Of a stretch of DNA of 64,000 bases, positions 1 to 9,106 are shown piece by piece. Where the stretch lies: assembly GCF_003990185.1 (NCBI RefSeq), contig NZ_RZHF01000009.1, positions 1 to 64,000 of the forward strand, in the 5' to 3' direction. Origin of the DNA: Vreelandella nanhaiensis. Lineage in GTDB: Bacteria > Pseudomonadota > Gammaproteobacteria > Pseudomonadales > Halomonadaceae. The first letter of the stretch is position 1, and each line of letters starts with the position of its first letter. The position numbers and the translations under genes were made by a program. Below the pieces are notes generated by a model. The model was not told the DNA's origin, searched no databases, and saw only the letters and a program-made list of their open reading frames with translations.

Positions 1-557
1 CCGTTGTCACAACGAATAGAGTGCGGCTTACCACGCCATTCAATGATCTGGTCTAGCGCCCGGATAACTCGTTCAGTAGGCAACGAGATGTCTACTTCGA
101 TACCAAGACCTTCTCGGTTAAAGTCGTCGATCACATTCAGTAGACGGTAGCGACGACCGTCGCTCAGTTGGTCATGCATAAAATCCATAGACCAGCTGTC
201 ATTAATCGTTTCAGGCACCGCTAAAGGTTCAGGCTTCTCGCGGATTAACCGTTTCTTCGGTTTGATCCGAAGATTCAGCTCCAACTCTCGGTAAATCCGG
301 TAGACCCGCTTATGGTTCCAACGAAAGCCTTTCACATTACGTAGGTGCAGGAAGCACAAGCCAAAGCCCCAGTTTCTCTGGTTATGCGTCAGCGTGATCA
401 ACCAGTCGGCGATTTGATCGTTCTCGCCGCGGAGCTTCGCTTGGTATCGATAGCAATTTTCACTGATGCTAAACATCCAGCAGGCTAGGCGGATGCTGAC
501 GTGCTTTTCCATGACGGCTTTCTGCGCCATCTCACGGCGACGAGACGGCTTCACCAC
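1..557 (-). CDS. IS3-family transposase OrfB (DDE integrase core), partial
   Basis: Read on the minus strand in the -1 frame relative to OrfA, this stretch is open from 557 to the window edge. It encodes [20 protein letters not shown], then an HTH_21-like region ([18 protein letters not shown]), then the rve integrase core. The first catalytic Asp is in [11 protein letters not shown], and the second is in IRCDN at the very edge; the DDE glutamate lies outside. It has no convincing start of its own, so it is probably made as an OrfAB fusion by -1 frameshifting. No internal stop is visible, so the element may be intact and active. Confidence 0.85.
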   Translation of the reverse strand, partial: MVKPSRRREMAQKAVMEKHVSIRLACWMFSISENCYRYQAKLRGENDQIADWLITLTHNQRNWGFGLCFLHLRNVKGFRWNHKRVYRIYRELELNLRIKPKKRLIREKPEPLAVPETINDSWSMDFMHDQLSDGRRYRLLNVIDDFNREGLGIEVDISLPTERVIRALDQIIEWRGKPHSIRCDN

Positions 558-817
558 TTTTTTTCGATGGCTTCCTTGAGGATATCCGCTTTCAATCGTT
601 CCTCGGCATACATCTTCTTGAGCCGTCGGTTTTCATCCTCTAGCTCTTTTAGCCGTGCCATCATGGACGCATCCATACCACCGAATTTAGCTCGCCACTT
701 ATAGAAGGTCGCGCTGCTCATACCGTGCTCACGACATAGCTCCGGAACCGGGGCACCGCCTTCGGCTTGCTTGAGGATTGACAGTATTTGGCTGTCAGAA
801 AAACGTGATTTTTTCAT
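551..817 (-). CDS. IS3-family transposase OrfA
   Basis: Small DNA-binding component of the IS3 transposase. The protein has a helix-turn-helix ([16 protein letters not shown] through [15 protein letters not shown]), followed by a leucine-zipper-like helix that normally pairs with OrfAB. I chose the ATG at 817 (protein [10 protein letters not shown]) because GGGAG lies just upstream; the frame stays open to 865 but that extension is unlike the family. It ends in EKKW then TGA at 551, immediately after an A-AAA-AAG heptamer that would shift ribosomes into OrfB. About 88 residues, a normal OrfA length. Confidence 0.9.
   Translation of the reverse strand: MKKSRFSDSQILSILKQAEGGAPVPELCREHGMSSATFYKWRAKFGGMDASMMARLKELEDENRRLKKMYAEERLKADILKEAIEKKW
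557..563 (-). promoter_or_regulatory. Programmed -1 frameshift heptamer A-AAA-AAG
   Basis: The minus strand reads A AAA AAG in the OrfA frame, two codons before the OrfA stop (TGG TGA follow). This is the standard slippery sequence used by many IS3 elements to make the OrfAB transposase. The OrfB frame is open through the site, as that model requires. Confidence 0.8.
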
Positions 818-883
818 GCAGAATCTCCCTGCGTTTAGCTTACGGAAAATTCTACTTTTGAGCACCCTGGTTTTTCGGGGGGA

Positions 884-3331
884 TTACCTCAGAGTGGCTC
901 CGAAGGACGATTTACGGATCAGCAAACCACTGGCATTAACTAAAGTACACATGGCACCGAGCTGCTCGTTGATTTCCTGGAATCCATCCTTCAAGTAGCT
1001 CTGACTGAATTTTCCAGGATAAGCCATATCTAAATACGGCATCAGCGCATTTTCTTTCAGGGTTCCATGTTCATCAATGATTTCTGTTTTCGCGCTGGCG
1101 ATGTTCACCATCGGATCATCAAAATATGGCAGCAACGTTTCCAGAAAATTGGTATCACAACTATCGTCCCCTTCCGCAATCCATACTACGTCGCCACTAG
1201 CCATACGGATGCCTTTTTCCCACTGTTTGAAGGGCGACCCTGAGTTTTTGTCGTTCTCCGCCAATGTTATCCGGGTGTCTTCCAGGTAGGGGCGGACCTT
1301 TTCGACGGTGTTGTCGGTGGAGCAGTCATCCAGGGCAATGATCTCGATATCTTTAATCGGCTGGGCAAGGATGCTGTCCAGACGTTCCTCGATGAACTTT
1401 TCGTGGTTATAGAAAGGCACAATAACGGAGACAGAAGGCTTGTAGCCGGTAACGCGCTGTATGGTACTGAAGATTTTAAGGTTTTGCTGTTCAGTGGTGT
1501 AATTTTCAAACAGTTTCCGCCTTGCGGTGTCGCCCAGTGCCTTCTTTTGATGTGGATGTTCCAGAAGCCTTTGTAATGACTCGGAAGCCATTAAGGTATC
1601 AATAGCTGGTACCGCGATGCCAGCATCGTCTTCAATGAATGCAGTGATGCCAGTCGCTGGTTCAAAGCAAACGGTCGGCACGGCATGCTGGGCGGATTCA
1701 AGTACAACTAACGGGAAGGGGTCTTCTCTGGATGACATGAAGAATACATCAGCAGCAGCCAACAGTCTGTTGGCGTTGTTGCGGTTACCGGCAAAGTGTA
1801 TCCAGTTCTTTTCTTCCTCGCTTAGTGATCCTTCCAGCTCTTCCCTCCAAGGCCCCTGGCCCATCCACAGAAATTCGATGGGTCTGGCCGTTTTCCGCTT
1901 CAGAAGACGAGCGGTCTCAAGGAACAAGTCAGGGCCTTTGCGTTCATACAGGGTGCCACAGCCAATCACAACAAATGCGTTCGGGCTTAGACCCAGCTCT
2001 TGTCGGGCTTCGGCCTGAAGCTCATTGGTGGTGGCGTCATTCCGTGCCACGGGGTTAATGAACGCCGGTACCGTTGTCAGTGTTTCTCTGGGAATCTCAT
2101 ATTTAGATGCAAGCGTTGCCGACGATGCGGGAGAAGCGGATATCCAGTGTTTGGTATGGCTGAGCAGTGTTTGCATTTCCGTCGGAAAAGTTGCCAACAC
2201 TTTTTCCATTTCGTGGATATGGGTGATGACATCGCAGTCCAGGGTAATACCATGCTCTTCTAACAGCGGGAATAGCCTGCCAGATACCACGGTATTTAGA
2301 TAGGCGAATTCAAAGTCTTCATGCAGAAAGGCTTTTAGGGCTTGCGCATGATCTGCACCGTCCCCTGGCAAAACGTACACATCGGCGAATTCCGCATAGC
2401 GATCTGCCACGGGGCCAGGGGCAAGCAACAGGAGTTTGATTTGCCGCGCAGTATGATTATAGAACCAGCGTACAACTTCCAGCAGCACAATCTCTGAGCC
2501 GGCCAGAACGCCATCGTGCCCGACAAATAGAAGGGGCTTGGCCGCATTGATGGTAATCCTATCATCGTCTTCCAGGGGGGAATGACTAGCGCGGCCCTCT
2601 TCTCGCCCCGAATCAATGTAATGACGGAATGCCGAAATATCCGCTTTGCGAACGTCTGCATTCAGTTTGTAATAGAAGGTAGGATCAAATGACTCATTCG
2701 GCTGACGCCCTTCTTTTTCGCCGCAGGCATAATAATGCCACTCGGGATCGATACCAGCCTCTGCTACATCAAGGTTTTTATCTAGATAATAGTTACTATC
2801 AAATTGAGCGCTATAAATGCCACTTTGAGCTTTGTCTTTCTTTTCAAACTCTATCTTTAAATTAGTTGCTGAGCGTTCAATTTGCCTATCTGGCTTATGC
2901 AGATTAACGTAGCTTCTACCTTCATATTTTCCGTAACGAATATAGTGGGTAATTAAATCAAAACCAACACTAAGTGACTGAAGGTCTTCGTAGCTTTCTT
3001 TATAAAAAACAGTATCAAAATCACCTGCTGCTATCACAGCATCATACTGTTTTTTTTCTTCTTCATTCTGCAGGCGCCCTTCATCACGACCGTGCAATAA
3101 AAAATGAATCAAAGGATGTATCCCTGAATCTTTAACATCAGGATAGTTGTTTAAATACCAAACAGGATCAAAATCTTTGTTGGGTTTTCTTTTTTCTGCT
3201 AACCCCACTTTAATAAAATGTTCAAGAGGAGATTCATCTGCTAATCTAGAATCTTGGTAGCTACGCAAGTAATAAAACTTATCAAAGAAATTAGTTTTCT
3301 CCAATATCTTTTTAATATATTTCGACTTCAT
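884..3331 (-). pseudogene. Multidomain glycosyltransferase (GT4-like plus GT2), 3' end cut by the IS
   Basis: An 815-residue product remains. Residues 1-255 hold about five degenerate repeats of the pattern FDxxYYLxxNxDVxxagidPlxHYlxxGxxEGR, known from other large polysaccharide glycosyltransferases but of unclear role. Residues about 260-620 look like a GT4 domain (FVGHDGVLAGSEIVLLEV, later SSREDPFPLVVLESAQHAVP). From about 630 a GT2 domain begins (SVSVIVPFYNHEKFIEERLD, acidic motif EGDDS). The GT2 domain is unfinished: the frame enters the IS terminus near 891 and stops on an IS-encoded TAA at 884, so the last native residues are around GAT. The start overlaps the upstream sulfotransferase stop (ATGA), so the two are translationally coupled. 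The GT4 part may still be active; the GT2 part probably is not. Confidence 0.8.
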
Positions 3332-5139
3332 TGTTTTTCCAATTCTTTTTTAAAAAAAACTTTATGTAAATTCCGAATCGGCTTGGTGTAGATCCAACTT
3401 TTGCTTTCTTTGATACGAGAAAGGTCTTTAACGACTTGATCAATTGATTCCGTCAACAACTTTACTTCTTGAGCCAATTTATTTCTATCTTGTATAAGCT
3501 TGACTTTTTCATCTTCTAGTTCTTTAATCTTTATTTCATATTGTTCTTCACGATCGACTCTGGCGTATTCCATCTGAGATTTCTCGACTTCTAGCTGGCG
3601 TAGCAGATCTTCTTTGACCTGCAAGATCTGCTCATTGGCGTGCTGCTGCTCGCTTAGCTGCTGCTCAAGAGTGTGGATGCGATCTTCGTCAGATGCTTTC
3701 TGCGTTTGTTTAGTTTTTTTTACGGTTTCCAAGTCGCCAAGCAGGCTTCTCATCTCGCGTTCTAGCTGTTCCCGCGCACCAGCTAATTCTGCTTTCTCGC
3801 CCTCCAAAATCTTTATCTCTGCTTGGCTCTGCTCCACTTGGTCGGCTCTAGCCTGCTCTAACTGAGTCTTCTCGGCTTCTAACTGGCGTAGCAGGTCTTC
3901 TTTGCCCTGCAACATCTGCTCATTGGCGTGCTGTTGCTCGCATAGCTGTTGTTCAATAGTGTGAATGCGATCTTTATAAGATGATTTCTGTGTTTGTTTG
4001 GCTTTTTTAACGGCTTCCAAGTCGCCAAGCAGGCTTCCCATCTCGCGTTCTAACTGCTCCCGCGCACCAGCTAGTTCTGCTTTCTCGCCCTCCAAAGTCT
4101 TTATCTTTGCTTGGCTCTGCTCCGCTTGATCGGCTCTAGTCTGCTCTAACTGAGTCTTCTCGGCTTCTAACTGGCGTAGCAGGTCTTCTTTGCCCTGCAA
4201 GACCTGTTCATTGGCATGCTGCTGCTCGCTTAGCTGCTGCTCTAGGCTCTGTGCGCGATCACTAGCTTGATCTCTTTGTGCATGAAGAGCACGAGAAATG
4301 TCACTTTGAAATTGCACATCATGAGTATGAAATAACTTGTAGAGCGAACTGGCCTCGTTAAATATGACATCAAACTCGTCAACTGTCGCTTCTGAAAAGT
4401 TTTCTCTTTCTACAAAAGCAATTAGCTTCTTAATAAAAAAAGGAATTTCCTCTGCAACATTATTAAGATTAAGATTATGGTGCTTAAGCTCTTTTTCTAA
4501 AAAATTACTACGAACTTCACCAATGGAAGAAGATTCAGCTTTAACACCAATAAAGTTTGCAATTTTGGTAATTTCTTCTTCGGCATTAGTCAACAGGCTA
4601 TTAAAGCTTAAAAAATAACGTGAGTAAGACCTAGAATACTTTTCTGCATACAAAACGTGTTTAACCCAAATCAGAAGAGATTTATCTGTGGAAAAATCAT
4701 TGCGAGACTTAAGTGAACGTGCTACTTCAAAAGGGTTGCGATAAGGTAAGATAACCTTAATTTCTATCTCAAGCTCTTTGAGTGCGCGCTCCCAAAGCGG
4801 GAAGGTAACACACATTCTAGGATCTTTAAGCGCAAAGATTTTGCTATAAGAAAACTCTTCCTCGATTAATCTCTTGGTTCTATCTAGATATTTCTCTATC
4901 AGATCGTTTGTTAAATGCTTTTGAAACCGTGTGTCGTCATAACTGGAACCTGATTCTTTTAAAATAAGTTCATTAATCTCTATAACTCTACGGCCCTCGA
5001 AAAAACCTTTTGGGTTATCATCTTGTGCTGGCCATAAATCTTGCGGAAGAGAAACTCCTAATTTTTCTAATGCACCTGTTACGGCAGAAGTCCCACTGCG
5101 ATGCATCCCTAAAATGAGCACACACGTTTTCATTGTCAT
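3328..5139 (-). CDS. Sulfotransferase-family protein with long repeated coiled-coil tail
   Basis: Residues 1-240 form a P-loop sulfotransferase domain: the 5'-phosphosulfate-binding loop is ILGMHRSGTSAVTG, and a 3'-phosphate-binding-like segment is PYRNPFEVARSLKSRND. The expected role is PAPS-dependent sulfation of the polysaccharide, an inference from the domain and the locus. Residues about 293-580 are heptad-rich coiled coil made of three copies of a 96-residue unit (EQQLSEQQHANEQ, KEDLLRQLEAEK, EGEKAELAGAREQLEREM). The C-terminus (SKSWIYTKPIRNLHK) resembles the linker found before glycosyltransferase domains in this locus type. It lies 18 bp downstream of rmlC and overlaps the next glycosyltransferase gene. 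Confidence 0.8.
   Translation of the reverse strand: MTMKTCVLILGMHRSGTSAVTGALEKLGVSLPQDLWPAQDDNPKGFFEGRRVIEINELILKESGSSYDDTRFQKHLTNDLIEKYLDRTKRLIEEEFSYSKIFALKDPRMCVTFPLWERALKELEIEIKVILPYRNPFEVARSLKSRNDFSTDKSLLIWVKHVLYAEKYSRSYSRYFLSFNSLLTNAEEEITKIANFIGVKAESSSIGEVRSNFLEKELKHHNLNLNNVAEEIPFFIKKLIAFVERENFSEATVDEFDVIFNEASSLYKLFHTHDVQFQSDISRALHAQRDQASDRAQSLEQQLSEQQHANEQVLQGKEDLLRQLEAEKTQLEQTRADQAEQSQAKIKTLEGEKAELAGAREQLEREMGSLLGDLEAVKKAKQTQKSSYKDRIHTIEQQLCEQQHANEQMLQGKEDLLRQLEAEKTQLEQARADQVEQSQAEIKILEGEKAELAGAREQLEREMRSLLGDLETVKKTKQTQKASDEDRIHTLEQQLSEQQHANEQILQVKEDLLRQLEVEKSQMEYARVDREEQYEIKIKELEDEKVKLIQDRNKLAQEVKLLTESIDQVVKDLSRIKESKSWIYTKPIRNLHKVFFKKELEKQ
3397..4260 (-). repeat. Three in-frame tandem 288-bp repeats in the sulfotransferase gene
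   Basis: Units begin at 4260, 3972 and 3684 on the minus strand, exactly 288 bp (96 codons) apart. Each opens with Asp-Arg and then EQQL(S/C)EQQHANEQ. Copies 1 and 2 are nearly identical; copy 3 decays in its second half. Being in frame, changes in copy number would lengthen or shorten the coiled coil without disrupting the gene. Confidence 0.9.
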
Positions 5140-5157
5140 TCCTTTAATTTTTGTTTT

Positions 5158-5706
5158 TTATGAAAATTTAGGTGCGTTCTTCCAAGAGCAACCTTTGGCA
5201 TCTTTATCTGAAACCTGAGGCTCCATGTCTTTCTTCAGTGGCCATTGTATGGCTAATGTAGGGTCCTTCCATAAAATGGATACTTCATCACCAGGATTGT
5301 AGTAATCAGTACACTTATATTGAAATTCTGCTTCTTCACTCGTCACGTAAAAACCATGCGCGAAACCTGGCGGCACCCACAGCAATTGTTTGTTTTCTTC
5401 ACTCAAAAGCACACCCACCCATTGACCAAATGTAGGTGAGCTTTTCCGCATATCTACCGCAACATCGAATACTTCACCACGGGTTACGCGTACCAGCTTG
5501 CCTTGTGGCTGCTCATATTGATAATGCAGTCCGCGTAAAATTCCTTGAGCCGATTTGCTATGGTTATCTTGTACAAACTGGTAACTGCCGCAATGGTTTT
5601 CAAATTCGCTCTGGCGGAAGGTTTCAAGAAAGAAACCACGCTCATCGCCAAATACTTGCGGAGTTAGCAGTACTACATCTGGAATAGCGAGTTTTTCGTA
5701 TTGCAT
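5158..5706 (-). CDS. rmlC: dTDP-4-dehydrorhamnose 3,5-epimerase
   Basis: Third step of dTDP-L-rhamnose synthesis: double epimerisation of dTDP-4-keto-6-deoxyglucose in the cytoplasm. The 182-residue cupin has the family signatures: RGLHYQ with the catalytic His, FDVAVDMRKSSPTFGQW, and PPGFAHGFYV followed by a Tyr-containing segment (EFQYKCTDYYNPGDE). Length is normal. It is the last of the four rhamnose genes in transcription order rmlB-D-A-C and lies just upstream of the sulfotransferase gene. Confidence 0.95.
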   Translation of the reverse strand: MQYEKLAIPDVVLLTPQVFGDERGFFLETFRQSEFENHCGSYQFVQDNHSKSAQGILRGLHYQYEQPQGKLVRVTRGEVFDVAVDMRKSSPTFGQWVGVLLSEENKQLLWVPPGFAHGFYVTSEEAEFQYKCTDYYNPGDEVSILWKDPTLAIQWPLKKDMEPQVSDKDAKGCSWKNAPKFS

Positions 5707-5779
5707 GATTAGACCGTGAATAGTGAGTGATGAAGTATGGGTACCGAGTAATGCTAGTTATCGCCTCCTCTTTCACTTC

Positions 5780-6688
5780 CTACTTCTTACCGCTTAAAAG
5801 GCGCTGTAGGTATTGGCCGTATTGGGTTTTGGAAAGCGGCTTGGCAAGCTCATTTAGACGTTCATCGTTGATCCAGCCGTTTTGCCAAGCGATCTCTTCC
5901 AGACAAGCGATTTTCAGCCCCTGGCGGTGCTCTATGGTTTGTACGTACTGGCTAGCTTCCAGCAAGCTGTCATGGGTGCCAGTATCTAGCCAGGCAAAAC
6001 CGCGGCCTAAACGCTCTACTCGCAAATCACCACGCTCCAGGTAGACATTATTAACACTGGTAATTTCCAGCTCGCCACGTTCGGATGGCTTGACCCGCTT
6101 GGCAATTTCGACAATGTCATTGTCATAAAAATACAATCCTGTCACCGCATAGGCGGATTTTGGCTTTTCCGGTTTTTCTTCAATCGAAAGCGCTTTGCCC
6201 TCTTCACTGAATTCCACTACTCCAAACCGCTCAGGGTCTTTGACCAAATAACCAAATACGGTGGCGCCTTTTGCATGGTTACTGGCACGTTTTAGTTGGT
6301 CAGAAAAATGCTGACCGTGAAAGATGTTATCGCCCAACACTAAGCAAACGGGGCTTTCACCGATAAACTCTTCGCCGATGAGAAACGCTTGGGCCAAGCC
6401 ATCTGGGCTTGGCTGTTCGGCGTACTCAAAACGAACACCAAAATCTTCGCCGTTACCTAACAAGTTTTTATATTGAGGAAGGTCTTCTGGCGTAGAGATA
6501 ATCAAGATATCGCGAATACCGGCGAGCATGAGCACAGAAACCGGATAATAGATCATCGGTTTGTCATACACAGGTAGTAGCTGTTTGGAGACCCCCCGCG
6601 TTATAGGGTGCAAACGGGTGCCGGAACCGCCTGCCAGAATAATGCCTTTTCTTTGCGAGGAGTCAGTGGTAAGGGGTGAAGTGTTCAT
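5780..6688 (-). CDS. rmlA: Glucose-1-phosphate thymidylyltransferase
   Basis: First step of dTDP-L-rhamnose synthesis: glucose-1-phosphate plus dTTP gives dTDP-glucose. The nucleotide-binding motif is [20 protein letters not shown], and [21 protein letters not shown] and the [15 protein letters not shown] segment are all typical. 302 residues, slightly longer than most because of a short polar N-terminal lead. An internal Met at residue 16 region is not present, so the ATG at 6688 is kept. The rmlA-rmlD gap is 66 bp. Confidence 0.95.
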   Translation of the reverse strand: MNTSPLTTDSSQRKGIILAGGSGTRLHPITRGVSKQLLPVYDKPMIYYPVSVLMLAGIRDILIISTPEDLPQYKNLLGNGEDFGVRFEYAEQPSPDGLAQAFLIGEEFIGESPVCLVLGDNIFHGQHFSDQLKRASNHAKGATVFGYLVKDPERFGVVEFSEEGKALSIEEKPEKPKSAYAVTGLYFYDNDIVEIAKRVKPSERGELEITSVNNVYLERGDLRVERLGRGFAWLDTGTHDSLLEASQYVQTIEHRQGLKIACLEEIAWQNGWINDERLNELAKPLSKTQYGQYLQRLLSGKK

Positions 6689-6754
6689 AATTCATTGGCC
6701 TTCAGTATTTTCATGTGCAATGCGGGACGTGTCGTACTTATCAGCACTTACTCG

Positions 6755-7648
6755 TTACTTCTCACAATATTCTTTAAGCGTTAGCGCTAGCTGGCTTTGC
6801 CAGGTAGGCATAACGATACCTAACGCATTTTCAAGCTTATCAAGCGCCATACGCGAATTTAGCGGACGTTGCGCGGGGGTTGGATAATCCGATGTGGGCA
6901 TACCTGCTGTCCTTTCAGGCTTAATGGCCAGCCCTTCACCTAGTTCAGTGGCCTGCTCAAAAATCTCACACGCAAACCCATGCCAACTGGTTTCTCCACG
7001 CGGGGCTAAGTGATAGATGCCATTGGGAATGCGGATAAGCAGTTGTGAATCGTGAGGAGTGAATGTCATAGAAGTCACTTGGGCAATAAGACGCGCGGGG
7101 GTGGGCGCACCTATCTGATCATTCACAATGCTAAGCGCATCACGCTCACGCCCTAGGCGTAGCATGGTTTTCATGAAGTTGTTACCGCGTGCGGCATATA
7201 CCCAACTGGTGCGGAAGATCAGATGGCTAGCGCCACTTTCAATCACCGCGTTGTCCCCTTCCAGCTTGGTTTGGCCGTATATACTTAGCGGGCCGGTGGG
7301 GCTGTTTTCCTGCCATGAGGTTTCCCCGTTGCCTGGGTATACGTAATCGCTTGAATATTGCACCAGGGTAATATCGTGCTGGGCGGCGTAGCGCGCCAGT
7401 TGTGCGGGAAGCTCTGTGTTTAAACGCCTGGCCTGTTCTGGTTCGCTTTCGGCTTTATCTACGGCAGTGTAGGCGGCGGCGTTAAGGATTAACGCGGGCT
7501 TGTGTTCGGTAAGGTAAGCATCGACGGCCTGAGCGTTGGTTAGATCGAGTTCCTGACGGCTGGGGGCCAGAATGCTGCCGAAGACGGCAAACTGACGCTG
7601 AAGTTCAAAACCAACCTGGCCGTTGCCACCGGTGATGAAAATATTCAT
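6755..7648 (-). CDS. rmlD: dTDP-4-dehydrorhamnose reductase
   Basis: Final step of dTDP-L-rhamnose synthesis, NAD(P)H-dependent reduction. This extended SDR has the Rossmann motif ITGGNGQVGFELQRQ and the active-site YxxxK in SIYGQTKLEGD. The substrate-binding region includes YSSDYVYPGNGE and FRTSWVYAARGNNFM. Its length of 297 is normal. It is separated from rmlB by a 356-bp gap filled with palindromic repeats, an unusual break inside an rml set. Confidence 0.95.
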   Translation of the reverse strand: MNIFITGGNGQVGFELQRQFAVFGSILAPSRQELDLTNAQAVDAYLTEHKPALILNAAAYTAVDKAESEPEQARRLNTELPAQLARYAAQHDITLVQYSSDYVYPGNGETSWQENSPTGPLSIYGQTKLEGDNAVIESGASHLIFRTSWVYAARGNNFMKTMLRLGRERDALSIVNDQIGAPTPARLIAQVTSMTFTPHDSQLLIRIPNGIYHLAPRGETSWHGFACEIFEQATELGEGLAIKPERTAGMPTSDYPTPAQRPLNSRMALDKLENALGIVMPTWQSQLALTLKEYCEK

Positions 7649-8004
7649 GGAAAATCCTTTTCGTGCATATTGCTTTAATTATATTGCCGTGCTGACCTTC
7701 GGCACCGCTGATCGCGGTGCTTCCGCGGGTGCGCCTAGTGGCTTACCACGCGCTACGGTTATCAGGTTATGCAAGTACGTGCATGGCACATGCTCGGGAG
7801 AGGCTCGTACCGTAGCGCGTGGTAACGTTTTGCGAGGGTACGAGCAAATAAGGCACCCGCGGGTAGCGGCTACCAAGCCGCCTTGTATGCATCGCCGAAC
7901 TTATACTTTGGCATAATATAACCCAACCCCGGCAGCGCTAATCGCGCTGCTCCCGCGGGTGCGCTATCGCTTACCACGCGCTACAAGGTATTTGCCTATG
8001 CGCG
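7649..8004. repeat. Intergenic palindromic repeat triplet, B-A-B, between rmlB and rmlD
   Basis: Three modules are visible: B forward (about 7700-7757), A reversed (7811-7883) and B forward (7925-7984). All share the tail TTACCACGCGCTACG (or its complement) and the CCGCGGGTGC block. The first B and the A meet tail to tail across about 53 bp of unique sequence. B carries a GCAGCGC/GCGCTGC-type hairpin, and A a GGCGGCT/AGCCGCC-type hairpin. No gene is seen here. Confidence 0.85.
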
Positions 8005-9075
8005 TTATGCGTTAACGCCTAACCGCTCGCCTTGGTAGCTGCCGTCTTGTACGCGTTTCCACCAGTTTTCGTTGGTGAGGTACCACTCAACGGTTTTGCG
8101 CAGGCCCGACTCAAAGGTTTCCTCTGGTACCCAACCTAGTTCGCGTTCGATTTTGCTGGCATCAATGGCGTAGCGAACATCGTGGCCGGGTCGATCTGTT
8201 ACGAAGGTAATCAACTCACGGTACGAAGTTTCTTGCGGCACCAGTTCTTGCAGCAAATCGCATAGCGTTTCTACGACAGTGAGGTTGGCTTTCTCATTGT
8301 GACCACCAATATTGTAGGTCTCGCCTACTTGGCCTTCGGTAGCTACTTTTATTAACGCGCGGGCGTGGTCTTCTACATAGAGCCAGTCTCGGATTTGCTG
8401 ACCATCGCCGTAGACCGGAAGTGACTTGCCAGCCAAGGCGTTGAGAATCATCAGCGGGATGAGCTTTTCCGGAAAGTGGTACGGCCCGTAATTATTGGAG
8501 CAATTAGTTACCAGCGTTGGAAGGCCGTAGGTGCGCTGCCAAGCTCGCACTAAATGGTCAGAACTGGCTTTACTCGCCGAATAAGGCGAGCTTGGCGCAT
8601 AGGATGTCTCTTCGGTGAACAAGTCATCTGTGCCCTCCAAATCGCCATATACTTCATCGGTTGAGATATGATGAAAACGGAATTCCTCGGCTTTGGCAGC
8701 ATTCTGTTCTTGCAGCTTTTTCCAATAGTTACGTGCCGCCTCTAGCAGTACGGCAGTGCCAACCACGTTGGTTTGAATAAACTCAGCGGGGCCATCAATA
8801 GAACGATCCACATGGCTTTCTGCCGCTAGGTGCATCACAACATCAGGCTGATGCTGTTCAAATAGTTGCTGCATGGCTTGTACATCACATATGTCAGCCT
8901 GTGCGAAGGTATAACGCTCACTAGTCTTAACGCTAGCGAGCGATTCTAAATTACCGGCGTAAGTGAGCTTGTCTACGTTCACAACCTGGTGGGTTGAGTT
9001 CTGAATAAGCTCGCGCACGACCGCTGAACCAATAAAACCAGCACCGCCGGTAATTAAGAAAGTTTTATTCGCCAT
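8005..9075 (-). CDS. rmlB: dTDP-glucose 4,6-dehydratase
   Basis: Second step of dTDP-L-rhamnose synthesis, NAD-dependent. The Rossmann motif is [17 protein letters not shown]. The active site contains [11 protein letters not shown] and [15 protein letters not shown] (catalytic Tyr and Lys). Other family blocks are [17 protein letters not shown] and [18 protein letters not shown]. 356 residues, full length. It follows the KpsT-like ATPase gene by 31 bp, so rhamnose synthesis is probably cotranscribed with capsule export. Confidence 0.96.
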   Translation of the reverse strand: MANKTFLITGGAGFIGSAVVRELIQNSTHQVVNVDKLTYAGNLESLASVKTSERYTFAQADICDVQAMQQLFEQHQPDVVMHLAAESHVDRSIDGPAEFIQTNVVGTAVLLEAARNYWKKLQEQNAAKAEEFRFHHISTDEVYGDLEGTDDLFTEETSYAPSSPYSASKASSDHLVRAWQRTYGLPTLVTNCSNNYGPYHFPEKLIPLMILNALAGKSLPVYGDGQQIRDWLYVEDHARALIKVATEGQVGETYNIGGHNEKANLTVVETLCDLLQELVPQETSYRELITFVTDRPGHDVRYAIDASKIERELGWVPEETFESGLRKTVEWYLTNENWWKRVQDGSYQGERLGVNA

Positions 9076-9106
9076 GTACTATAGTCCTTGGGTTTGCTAT
9101 TCAAGC

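Larger units (their letters stand above)
1..891 (-). mobile_element. IS3-family insertion sequence, partial (runs off left edge)
   Basis: An OrfA/OrfB pair on the minus strand with an A7G slippery run between them is the classic IS3 layout. The right terminus is probably near 891, where the minus strand reads TGAGGTAATC; IS3-family ends normally start with TG. That terminus sits inside the reading frame of the neighbouring glycosyltransferase gene and supplies its stop codon. The other end lies outside the window, so target duplication cannot be checked. The OrfB segment [15 protein letters not shown] resembles the IS407-like branch of IS3, but the subgroup is an inference. Confidence 0.88.

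Noticed and set aside
7649..8004. CRISPR array
   Set aside because: Repeats are few, inverted, of two types and with unequal spacers; no regular direct repeat and no cas genes in the window.
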